A program made the position numbers and the translations under genes. This document shows, piece after piece, positions 21,679 to 31,202 of a DNA stretch of 64,000 bases (positions are counted from its first letter, which is position 1; every line of letters begins with the position of its first letter). Origin of the DNA: Psychrobacter sp. JCM 18901 (GTDB lineage Bacteria > Pseudomonadota > Gammaproteobacteria > Pseudomonadales > Moraxellaceae); NCBI RefSeq assembly GCF_000586435.1, contig NZ_BAWH01000005.1, positions 62,001 through 126,000 of the forward strand, given 5' to 3'. The notes beneath the pieces were generated by a model. It was not told where the DNA came from. It made no database searches and worked only from the letters and a program-made list of their open reading frames with translations.

Positions 21679-22422
21679 TTATAACGGCGTCTGACGAAAG
21701 AATTTCACCATAATATGATAAATATCAGGATAAGCATCAACCAGCTTTTGCGGCGTTTCAAAAAAATACTTCACTCAGAACCGCAAAAAACTCAGCAGGA
21801 TTCGTCGCTCCATAACGATCTAGACCTGACTTACGATGTGTCTGAAAGTCCTCAAAATCGCGGCTCATAATCTGTGTCCAGTTTGCAGGATCCATATTAG
21901 GTTGCATGGGCGGAAAGCCATTGGCACGGCCATTCATCATATCGAGCTTATGAACAAACTCATGAATGACAACGTTATGCCCGTCACGTTCGCCTGAGTG
22001 CTTGGCATCTCTCCATGAAAGAATAACAGGCCCTCTCAGCCATGCTTCTCCGCTACGGTGTTGACTGCTTCGTGGACGATACCAAACTCATCTACCGTGG
22101 TACTGTTACTTTTGTACGAGCCAGGATAAATGATGATGGATGACCAACCAGCATACCAATCAAGGCCTAAGTTTAAGATCGGCAAACATGCTTGCAGTGC
22201 AATCGACTGTCTGACAGCATTCGTAATTTCAAAGCCTTGTGCACCAGTGATGGATTTATCAGCTAAAAATAATGTTGCTAACTCAAATAAATGTTTCATC
22301 TCGTCAACATTTAATCTATCAAGTATCACGATACGCTCAGCCGCTTGTATCCAGTCAGCCTGAGTAAATTCACTGTTGTCTAGTATGCGCTGTTCACGCC
22401 AGTCTTTTATGATGCCAAACAT
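21679..22422 (-). CDS. mtfA: MtfA-like zinc peptidase (frame interrupted)
   Basis: An M90-family protein of about 247 residues. E. coli MtfA binds the glucose repressor Mlc and is a zinc-dependent peptidase in the cytoplasm. The start MFGIIKDWREQRIL and the zinc motif HEFVH in NVVIHEFVHKLDMMNG are clear, with the downstream acid in PAEFFAVLSEVFF. Frame changes near 22050 and 21770 (a run of T/A) join three pieces, ending in FFRQTPL. The nearby Psychrobacter genes do not show Mlc, so the physiological partner is unknown. The breaks look like indel errors. Confidence 0.82.
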
Positions 22423-22505
22423 AATTTGCTATCCTTAAACCTTACGATATTGAAATAACTCAGCCTAGCATGCACTCACTTGCCACAAATATGCCAATAT
22501 CGTTA

Positions 22506-23101
22506 CTAAGAAGACTTTATGGCATCCAACTGTACTCCAACCACACGAAGTGCCATCGTCTTCCAATCTAGCTCCAGTTCATCGGCGAACACTACATGGT
22601 GACTAATACTGACGTACCCATGTACGATTGCCCAAATATCCAACGCTATTTGCCGACGTTCCGTCACGCTAGCCTCTTCTGATAAATAAGAACCCGCCAC
22701 CCGTACCAATTTTGAGAAAGCACTATCTCTTGCAGCAATAGCTTCGATTGAGGCTGATATCCTGCATCAGATTCCCCAAAAATCAGCCGATAGTGCGCCT
22801 CATATTTCTCGCCTACATTGAGATACCCTAGGCACGCCTCTAGCACTTGCTCTTTATTTGCTCTACCCTCTGGAATGACATCCATGGCTTCACGGACTAG
22901 GTTAAATCCTTCTATGTACAGCGCATCTAGTATGCCTTGCTTACCTTGGAAGTGACTGTATATACCGATGGTGGACAACCCTGCACGTTTAGAGATAGCT
23001 CGCACGCTTAGGGCATCCCCACCCCCTTCTAAAAAAAGCTCAGATGCGGCGTTTAGTATTTTGGTTCTGGCATCCATTAGATTCTCACTATGTCTTGACA
23101 A
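22506..23101 (-). CDS. TetR-family regulator (frame interrupted)
   Basis: About 198 residues read in two frames joined near 22745. The N-terminal helix-turn-helix is standard (ILNAASELFLEGGGDALSV, AGLSTIGIYSHFQGKQGIL). The C-terminal ligand domain follows the TetR_C pattern with LDIWAIVHGYVSISHH. It is divergent from the flavoprotein/DUF2855 operon, and the 95 bp between them hold a tandem palindromic operator, so it very probably represses that operon and itself. Confidence 0.87.
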
Positions 23102-23102
23102 T

Positions 23103-23138
23103 TATAACAGTGTTATTCTAGTATATAACACTGTTATA
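23103..23138. promoter_or_regulatory. Tandem palindromic TetR operator
   Basis: Two 13-bp palindromes, ATAACAGTGTTAT (23104-23116) and ATAACACTGTTAT (23125-23137), have centres 21 bp apart, two helical turns. Together they also form one larger inverted repeat. They lie 2 bp beyond the TetR start and 60-90 bp before the flavoprotein start, as expected for cooperative binding of two TetR dimers. Confidence 0.85.
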
Positions 23139-23196
23139 CACAAACAATTATGAATTGATTGTATTGATAGAAACTCAACTTAAGAGTAAGGACGCT

Positions 23197-24636
23197 ATGA
23201 GTATTCAACAGCTAGAAACGGATTATCTAATCATTGGTAGTGGCGCGGTGGGCATGGCTTTTGCCGATGTGCTGCTCACAGAAACAGATGCTAATATTAT
23301 TATCGTCGATAAACATCATAAGCCAGGTGGTCATTGGAACGATGCCTATTCGTTTGTCACATTGCATCAGCCATCGTCTTTTTATGGTGTTAGCTCACGT
23401 GAGCTTTGCGGCGGTATGATTGATAAAATTGGTTTAAATAAAGGCTTGTCCGAGCTGGCGTCAGGTGCAGAAGTCATGGCGTACTTTGATAAAGTCATGA
23501 AGCACACGTTTTTACCAAGTGGCCGCGTGAAGTACTTCCCGATGTGTGAGTACAAAGGCGATGGCAAGTTTTCATCATTACTGTCTGATACCAGCTATGA
23601 GGTTAAGGTCAATAAGAAAATCATTGATGGCACTTATTTTAAAACTTCAGTACCAGCAACCCATACCCCAAACTTTGAGATTGCTGAAGGTGTTAAGTTT
23701 GGCCCGTTAAATGACTTGCCGAGTCTAACCAAACCCCGTGATGGTTACGTGATTATCGGCGGCGGAAAAACAGGTATAGATGCGGTTTTATGGCTATTAG
23801 AGAATCAAATTCACCCAGACCATATCACATGGATTATGCCAAGAGATGCTTGGCTGATCGATCGTAAAAACACCCAACCCTCTCGTGATTTTTTTCACCC
23901 ATACTATAGGGGCGCAGGCTACTCAAGCAGAAGCGATTGCGGAAGCTGAAAACATCGAAGACCTGTTTAATCGTTTAGAAAGAGGCGGGGTATTAATGCG
24001 CATTGATCCAAATGTACGCCCGCAAATGTTCCATGGTGCCACCATTAGTGGTGAAGAGCTTAAGCAGTTACGCCGTGTTAAAAATATTGTGCGTAAAGGT
24101 CGCGTAACTCGCTTAGATACTGACAAGATTTATTTTGGTGAGGACAGCATTTCTACCACCCCCAACACCATGCATATCGACTGCTCTGCACGGGCAGTAC
24201 CAGTGACAGAGACATACGATGTGTTCAAAGGTGATACTGTGGTGGTACAAACCGTACGTACCTATCAGCTGTATTTAGTGCCGCATTTATCGCCCACATC
24301 GAGGCCAGTTATGATGATGAAACCGTCAAAAATGAATTATGCCAAGTGGTGCCAATCCCAAATCATGATACAGACTTTTTGGTTGGCCTTGTTAAACAGA
24401 TGCAGAATCAGATGCGTTGGTCAAAAGAGCCTGCGCTACGTGAATGGATGATCAACAATCGCTTAGATGGCTTTACCAAATTGGTACGAGCCAGCGAAGA
24501 CACGCCACCTGAAGAGCTTGCTATTCTTAAGCGTTTAAAAGAAGCAGGACCAAAAGCCGCTGCAAACATGCCCAAACTCATGGGTGAAATTATGCAAATT
24601 ACGGCAGCGCGTCAAGCCAACACCGCTAATACCTAA
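23197..24636 (+). CDS. FAD/NAD(P)-binding flavoprotein (frame interrupted)
   Basis: About 480 residues of a two-dinucleotide-binding-domain flavoprotein. The FAD Rossmann motif is YLIIGSGAVGMAFAD (residues about 9-23), followed by KPGGHWNDAYSF typical of monooxygenase-like proteins; a second Rossmann motif is YVIIGGGKTGIDAVLW (about 185-200). Start at ATG 23197 was chosen over 23155 because AAGGA precedes it and the Rossmann motif starts at once. Frames change near 23915 and 24330. It is first in an operon with the DUF2855 gene 50 bp downstream and is opposite the TetR gene. The substrate is unknown; a role in detoxifying a lipophilic inducer is a guess. Confidence 0.8.
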
Positions 24637-24687
24637 AAAGTAATTATTTAGTAATAACTATCAAGAACAACTGTCAAGGAAGCGACT

Positions 24688-25787
24688 ATGCAAGAATTTC
24701 AGACCAATAAAGCAAACTTAACCCAAGCTCGCCTGCAAGAGACGCGTATACATACTCTCGGCGATGGTGAAGTACGTGTCAAAGTTGATCGCTTTGCTTT
24801 TACTGCGAATAATATTACTTATGCAGTCATGGGTGACCAATTACGCTATTGGCAGTTTTTCCCGCCAAACGGCAACGAGCCCGAAAAATGGGGCATTATT
24901 CCAGTATGGGGTTTTGGCGATGTTGTTGAGTCCAATAGCGATGCACTACCTGTCGGTGATCGCTTATTCGGTTACTTCCCGCCCGCCAATGAATTAATCA
25001 TAACACCCAAGCGAGTCACCCAAACCAGTTTACTTGATGGTAGTGTCCATCGTGCCGAGCTACCACCCGGTTATAATTTATACCAGCGCGTCAATCATGA
25101 ACGAGGCTATGACCGCGCTCATGACGATCAGCGTATGCTGTTGTTCGTATTGCACCTGACCTCATTTTGCTTACATGATCTATTGAAGGGTAATGATTGG
25201 TTTGGTGCAGAGCAAGTGTTGATTATCAGTGCCTCTAGTAAAACCAGTATCGGCCTAGCCTATGGCCTCGCTGATGATAAAGACGCGCCGCACGTTATCG
25301 GCCTCACATCAAACCGTCATGTAGATTTTGTTCAGTCAATTGACGCTTATGACAGTGTGCTTAGCTATGACACCCTTGAGCAGATTGATGCAACTAAGCC
25401 GACAGTTATTGTAGATATGTCGGCCAACACTGACGTGCTCAGCCGTTTACATAGACACTTAGGCGATAACATGCGCTATACCAGCAATGTCGGTCTTACG
25501 CACTGGGACGAGCCACGTCATACCGAAGGTATCATTCAAGCGCGTAGCCAGCAGTTTTTGCGCCCAGTCATGTACAGCAACGTATGAAAGAATGGGGCCC
25601 TGAAGAGTTCAATAAACGCTCTATGCACTGCATCATGAATTGCTCGGCAAAAACTAGTGTGTGGTTAAAGATTCAGGAGCTTGATGGAGTCAGTGGCTTA
25701 CTAGAGGTTTATAAAGATATCTGCGAAGGTAAGATAGCCGCTGATGAAGGCTTGGTAGTCGTCATGGGTGATAATGAAAAAGACTAG
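24688..25787 (+). CDS. DUF2855 family protein (frame interrupted)
   Basis: About 366 residues of a DUF2855 protein, distantly like quinone oxidoreductases of the MDR superfamily. Visible features are WGIIPVWGFGDVVESN (cofactor-domain entry), DRLFGYFPPANELI and VLIISASSKTSIGLAYGL, the last resembling a degenerate nucleotide-binding loop. One base is missing in the T run near 25560; restoring it gives QQFFAPSHVQQRMKEWGPE. It is 51 bp after the flavoprotein gene and preceded by AAGGAAG, so the two are cotranscribed. The function is unknown. Confidence 0.8.
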
Positions 25788-25931
25788 GCTATAAAACTGG
25801 CTATAAAATTTATCGACTATTTGTCATTAGCAAAATAAAAATTAATTGGCATGAATTTTATCAGACTTTAGAGCCTCATCTGACAGTACAGTGGACCAGC
25901 CATCAGAATACAGAGGTACAGCTTAAAAGCA

Positions 25932-26330
25932 ATGGCTAATGCCCTCATCATGAAAATGCCTTTTGTGAAAGATGTGACTCATGTAGGTACAACTGCTGCT
26001 GAGTCTTTTGCAACGAGCGCTGGCGTGTGCCAAGATCACACTCATGTATTTTTAGGCTGTTTACGTGATCAGCATATCCCAGCACGCTATGTGTCAGGCT
26101 ATCTTTATGACGATACCGAGAACCACATGGCCAGTTATGCGTGGGCAGAAGTATGGTTAGATGGTTACTGGTATACCTTTGATATATCAAATCAGTTGTT
26201 TCAACCAAGCTCTCACGTCTACGTCGCCATTGGTCGAGACTATTTAGATACTGCACCTGTGCGCGGTGTACGTATGGGCGGCGGTTACGAAAATCTTTAC
26301 AGTCAAGTGTTGGTTTCAAGACTATCATAA
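25932..26330 (+). pseudogene. Anbu-associated transglutaminase, N-terminally truncated
   Basis: A transglutaminase-like cysteine protease/transferase domain of the type found in Anbu operons. The catalytic triad is present: Cys in SAGVCQDHTHVF, His in ENHMASYAWAEVWL, Asp in YTFDISNQ. The N-terminal beta-rich half (about 130 residues in the family) is absent; upstream to 25845 only a short coding-like stretch in another frame (WHEFYQTLEPHL) remains. The Anbu operon normally also has circularly permuted ATP-grasp and alpha-E genes before this one; neither is present, and DUF2855 lies directly upstream. A deletion from the alpha-E side into this gene is the simplest explanation. Confidence 0.75.
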
Positions 26331-26365
26331 GCTATTTTTATGCTTGTCTTCAACAAGGATCTGTT

Positions 26366-27106
26366 ATGACTTATTGTGCCGCTATTCGTCTTAAAGAAGG
26401 AATGGTTTTCGCTAGTGACACTCGCACCAATGCTGGCGTTGACCATATTTCGACCTTTAGAAAGCTCTATCAATATGGCGTCGAGGGTGAACGCTTTATG
26501 ATATTGCAGACAGCTGGTAGTCTGGCAACATCGCAGGCGGTATTTAACAAACTGCAAAACGATATTGACCAGCGTCTTGAGAGTAACCTTAATACGGTAG
26601 CGACTTTATTTGATGCCGCCCAAATGGTTGGTGAATGTATGCGTAATATTATGAATCATGCAAAAGCAGTCGCTAATGCTGATGTCGACGGCGCATTTAC
26701 TAGCTCTTTTATGCTGGGTGGTCAAATTAAAGGACAGCCACCTGAGTTATACCTGATTTATCCTGAAGGCAATTGTATCAAAGCCACTGAAGATACTCCG
26801 TTTTTTTCAATTGGGTGAAAGCAAGTATGGCAAACCTATTCTAGATCGTTCTGTCAGCTACAATACGGATGTGAGACACGCAGCACGTGCGTTGATGCTG
26901 TCATTTGATTCAACCATTCAATCCAACTTATCAGTAGCATGCCAATAGATTTTGTACTTTATAACAATGACAGCCTAATCCTGCCTAACGGCCGACGTAT
27001 TGATGAAAGTGATGAATATTTCAATAGCATTCGTCGTCAATGGTCAAAAGAGCTACGTCGTATTTTGGTTGAATTGCCTAAATGTCCTGATGGTTATTGG
27101 GGATAA
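26366..27106 (+). CDS. Anbu, ancestral beta-subunit-like proteasome peptidase (frame interrupted)
   Basis: A proteasome-type Ntn-hydrolase of about 247 residues, the size of Anbu. The N-terminal Thr nucleophile position is MTYCAAIRLKEGMVFASDTR, with the Asp/Lys positions around KLYQY, and SSFMLGGQIKG later. The frame changes near 26812 at a run of seven T and near 26938, then ends PKCPDGYWG. It follows the transglutaminase remnant by 35 bp. Anbu is usually found with an alpha-E, an ATP-grasp and this transglutaminase and is thought to process or degrade a peptide made by them; here the partners are lost, so its present role is unclear. Confidence 0.85.
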
Positions 27107-27137
27107 ATAGTTCCGTATAAAATCATATTTTTGTAAT

Positions 27138-27170
27138 AAAAAGCCCTTTGTCTATCATAAAGGGCTTTTT
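27138..27170 (+). terminator. Terminator of the Anbu transcript
   Basis: Stem of 12 bp (27138-27149 with 27159-27170), GCCCTTT/AAAGGGC core, flanked by A and T runs, 9-base loop, 32 bp past the Anbu stop. It also marks the left edge of the retron cassette. Confidence 0.88.
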
Positions 27171-27196
27171 ATTATCAACTAATAATCAGGCAATAA

Positions 27197-27238
27197 AAAA
27201 CCGGAATAGCGCTGAATAAACAGCCCTATTCCGGTTTT
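27197..27238 (-). terminator. Terminator of the minus-strand retron RNA
   Basis: Stem of 13 bp (27197-27209 with 27226-27238), core CCGGAATAG/CTATTCCGG. On the minus strand it is followed by a run of T (TTTTTTATTG), the classic intrinsic form; on the plus strand the tail is TTTTGC and weaker. It therefore ends a transcript coming from the right, which supports minus-strand transcription of the msr-msd RNA. Confidence 0.75.
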
Positions 27239-27276
27239 GCTTTAAAGGCCTTGAATGCCATCATAATGATGTCACA

Positions 27277-27535
27277 CTCAATTGTTGTGTAATCTACCTC
27301 ATGACCTGGTACATGGAAGACTCACTGGACTGCACCTAGATAAAGGCCCTAGTGCATTAGCTCAATCACGATTGCGTGATTGCGCCAGCGAGCTAATGAC
27401 ACTAGGGCCTTTATCTAGGTATTAGCAGGACTGAAACAGTCTTCCTTGGGTAAAATGTAATGGCTTGACTCGTGGACGACGCAACGTCGCCCCTCACCGT
27501 AAACGGTGAAACGCTAAATCTCACAACTCGTTAAG
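27277..27535 (-). ncRNA. Retron msr-msd RNA
   Basis: Minus-strand RNA of about 259 nt with all the parts of a retron RNA in order. a1 (27535-27515) pairs with a2 (27296-27277) with about 17 pairs including three G-U. Right after a1 comes TTTAGC with the putative branching G at 27514. The msr has hairpins TCACCG-TTTA-CGGTGA (27509-27494) and an 8-bp stem with TTG loop (27492-27474). The msd is a very long hairpin: 27445-27438 pairs 27322-27315, then about 30 bp (27420-27390 with 27363-27334) with one bulge and an inner AATCACG/CGTGATT hairpin. A terminator follows. Unusual: divergent from the operon and 13.5 kb from the RT. Confidence 0.78.
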
Positions 27536-27578
27536 TTTGCCTCATAATAGTTATTATTGTCAATATATAATTGCAAAT

Positions 27579-27681
27579 AAAATTATGCGCGACGCTATAT
27601 GTCGCAGCTCATATATTTCCTTACAAAAGTCCTTGATATTTTCTGTGAAACGCGCTTTTATGGTGCTACAAAATTATGCGC
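27579..27681 (+). promoter_or_regulatory. Operon leader with two 12-bp direct repeats
   Basis: AAAATTATGCGC occurs at 27579-27590 and again at 27670-27681, 91 bp apart, between the retron RNA start and the first gene. A GCGAC/GTCGC short hairpin lies next to the first copy. This stretch must hold both divergent promoters; the minus side has TATTAT about 10 bases before a1. The repeats may bind a regulator of both transcripts; this is inference. Confidence 0.4.
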
Positions 27682-27712
27682 ACTGACAAAATAAAAATTA
27701 AGGCAAATTTCT

Positions 27713-30700
27713 ATGAGTCTGTCATTTTCACAAATTCAGCAAGCTTGGCAAGCCCAAGATCCAAGTTTGGTCGATAAATTATGTACATTGGCAACTCAAG
27801 CTGATGCGATTCCCGAGACGCCCATCCCTGAGCATGAGCTTACTTTTGATCGGTTTTTAGATAAGATATTTAGTCATCAATTTCGGGAGCAATACCCCGA
27901 AGTACAGTTTGCAGAGCGCGTGGCAATGATTGCCAAATTGGAAGCAAACGAAGGCGTCTACCCCCTCCCAGATCGCTATAAGATTCATATAATACTGACC
28001 GCACTGTGGGAAGATGGCAGCGCGTATTCTAGAACTATTTTAAAACAAGCCATTACGGCTTTGCCAGTCAGCTACGGTGTGTGGAAAGGTTTAAAGCGCA
28101 TTTATAAGCAAGCAGAATTTTCTCAAGATTATGAGATATTTGGGCAAATAGCCGCCAAGATTGATTTACAGCGTTTCAATCAAACCGCCAACTCTGCGGT
28201 CAGCCTAGCGACCAAAACCTATATGAGCCTTAGAGCATGGCGTTATTTGCGCCAGCTAGGACAGCAAATGCCAATTGGCTACATTGATGCCGCCGTTTCT
28301 GTACTCGCCAGCTATGACGAAACCATGATGGCAGGCAGCCTCGAACAAACGAACAGCTGGGTGCTCAATCATATCTGTTTCCATAACAGTCTTGATTATG
28401 GTGTCAATCGATTCAGCAGTCGCTCACCTCGCAAGCTCTTTGATGCCAAAGGTCGCGCCTTCGCTGAGGCGTGGCAACGAGACCCTGAACCACTTATCCA
28501 GCTATTGCTATCGCCAAAATGAGGCTATCAGACAATTCGCAACCGATAGCCTAAAACACGACTTTAAGACCCAATTACGTGATGTGAGTGGTGAAACGCT
28601 ACAATATTTATCTGCCGGACAAGCACATAGCAAAGCGCGTGATGAGATGATTGTTTGGCTATTAGAAAACTCACCGCATTTTGAAAAGTCTAAATTTAAA
28701 ACATTGGGCTTGCATCAAGTGGTGCTACAGCTACTCCATTCACACTATCCTGCCGCCTATCAATATGCGATTGGCTATGCCAAAAGCTACGCTCAAGACT
28801 TATCGCTCACTGAGCTGATGCTACTAGCCATGTCAGATTATGAGCCTGTTAGAGCATTTGCCATCAACAATATCTTAAGTCGTGACCTTGTTGCTGATAT
28901 TGGTGTCAACGGTTGGGGGCAGTTATTAGATACCGAACATCACTATCAAACCGCGAGCAAACAACTTAGCAAACACTTTACAAGGCGCGATTTAACCCCT
29001 GAGTGGTTTTTTGAACGATTGACCAGCGGTAGAACACACAGCGTAAAATTTGCCATAAAAAAAACTACCTGAGCTCTATAGTGCCAAAGAACTAGGGACT
29101 GAATACTTTATTCGCATTGCCCAGCAGCTAGACATACCAGAGCAACAGGACTTCTCTGCTTATAACGACAGCGACTGCATGAACTTTGCGTTGGACCAGC
29201 TCAGACGTTTGGATTTGAGCCAAGTAAACGCTGACGTGTGGCAAATACTGCTATTACATCCACTATCGCAAGCGACTATTACCGATTGGTTTGATGAAGA
29301 TGTACTGTCAGCCGCGACGCTTGATATGAGCTATTGGCATGCGCTTGCCTATGAGCCTGATTGGCAAGTGAGTGAATATATTGAACGATTAAAATCTGCT
29401 GATACTTCTATTAAAAACTGGCAAAAGCACTTAGCTTTTGATGAGTACTTAGCAGAAAACGTGAGAGATTGGCTGTCTGATGTGCGTCGGTTTGCGCCGA
29501 TAGATTTAGGTTTCGACTGGCTTATGAACCTTGCGCATAGCGAACAAGCACTCTATCGTGAATTTGCGATTGAACGCATTAACAAAGGGTTCTTGCCTGC
29601 CGACTTTATCGCATATCTCGACAGCAATGAAGGCGACTCTACTGATAACGCTTCCAGTAATAGCACTGACAATAAAGACTCAAATAGCGATGCTGCTACT
29701 GAAGTAGATTTAACCGGCCAACGCTATTTATTCACAGGCAAGATGCAAAGCATGACTCGTGGCGAGGCCGAAAAAGTTGTGAAAGCGGCTAATGGTGCTA
29801 TTAGCAGCGCCGTCAACGGCAAGTTAGATTACTTGGTCATCGGTGATGATGGTTCACCATTATATGGCAATGGCCGTAAAGGTAGCAAGCAAGTTAAGGC
29901 CGAAAGCTTAATCGCCGATGGTGCGCCGCTAAAGATTATCTCCGAAACCGCATTTTTGCAGATGTTAAGTGGTCAATCTAGAGAGGTATCTGAAGACGAT
30001 ACTTTTGCAGGTGCCAATGCACTGTGGCATATGGCAACAGATGATGCTACTGCACCTATCAGTGAGCTTGCGATCAGCTACCTCAGTCATCATCATGAAC
30101 AGATCTGTATGGCACTGACAGACAGACCAGTCGATCCCGATGCGATTATCCCTTCTTCGTTCTTTGATGCGGAGCGCGTCATTCCTTTATTGCAACACCG
30201 TAACAGCCAGCTGCGAGCATTTGGCTTATTACTGAGTGAGTATGAAATGGCGACGTGGCAACCGACGCCGGCCCTATGGCTGATGATGGCAGAATCTCCC
30301 TATACTGAGGTCACGCAACTGCTGAAGCGTGCGCTATTGGATAAGCCATCCGTTGCCAATCGACGTTACCACGTTCAGCCAGCACAATTGAATGCTGGCA
30401 TGTTGAATGCTTTGATTGAAAGCAAAGCGCGAGTCGCTCGCCAAATCGGTATCACCTTACTGCAGCGTCATGCCAATTTCCAAGATGTGCAGTCTTTATA
30501 TCGATTGACCCAAAGCACAGACCGTGAAGTACGTTATGCCGCCGTGACCATGCTATGGAAACACTACAAGGCGCGTCACGTATCCCCAAACTGGCAACCA
30601 ACCAGTAGCGATAGTAAAGATAAAGATACTGCACCAGATAAAGACAACAGCGCTCAACCAGTCATAACAGAACAGTCAGATAGACGTTTGGCAAGCTTGC

Positions 30701-31110
30701 CTGCAGAAGTCGACCAATTATTGATGCTGCTACGCCGTGGTCTCTTTGAGCTACCACCTGGACGTCTAGGCGGTTCGCAAGAGCCAAGTGCTAGTGACAG
30801 CAATAAGCATAAGCAACAAGGCTATTCAGATAAGCGCTCATCATCACAGTCATACGAAGCAGCTGAGTCAGATAACAATATCACGCTAAAACCCATATCT
30901 GCGAGTCGTGCCAAATTGGCGTTGATTGAAACGTTCCGTGATGTGGCATTGGCTGACAGCACCTTTGCGGCGCTCATTATGCCCACACTGTTCACCTTTA
31001 CACACTCGGCAGGCAAGATGGAGCGTCATGCGTGTTTGGTTGCAGTCACACGGTTATTGCATCGCTATCCTGAGCTATCTAAAAACCTGCAGCCAGTTGC
31101 ATCTGCTTAA
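27713..31110 (+). CDS. HEAT/ARM-repeat protein with internal BRCT domain (retron operon gene 1; frame interrupted)
   Basis: About 1132 residues in three frame pieces joined near 28518 (AAAA) and 29060 (run of eight A, where IKK resumes LPELYSAKELGTEYF). Most of it is all-alpha and repeat-like, with segments such as QAITALPVSYGVWKGLKRIY, EALIRLLAHNHPP-type helices and REVRYAAVTMLWKHYKAR. A BRCT domain lies at about residues 663-750 (GQRYLFTGKMQSMTRGEAEK to SETAFLQML), of the DNA-ligase type. ATG 27713 is preceded by AAGG. It is first in the operon, so it may be the ARM-type partner of a retron. BRCT domains bind phosphopeptides or DNA ends; no catalytic motif was seen. Confidence 0.8.
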
Positions 31111-31202
31111 CGACTGTGGCGAACAGACAGATATAGATAAATAGCTACTAGCAAGCTTAAATACTCAAAAAAATATGACGTCACCTCAACTGAGATAACA
31201 CC

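Noticed and set aside
25948-26328. 126-codon ORF antisense to the transglutaminase remnant
   Set aside because: The opposite strand carries the conserved C-H-D triad; this frame has no recognisable feature.
27315-27445. Integron attC site or MITE
   Set aside because: No RYYYAAC/GTTRRRY core sites or terminal direct repeats. The hairpin is better explained as the msd of the retron RNA.
27277-27535. Retron RNA read on the plus strand
   Set aside because: On that strand the short msr-like hairpins come last, no AGC branch motif follows the first pairing arm, and the terminator tail is weak.
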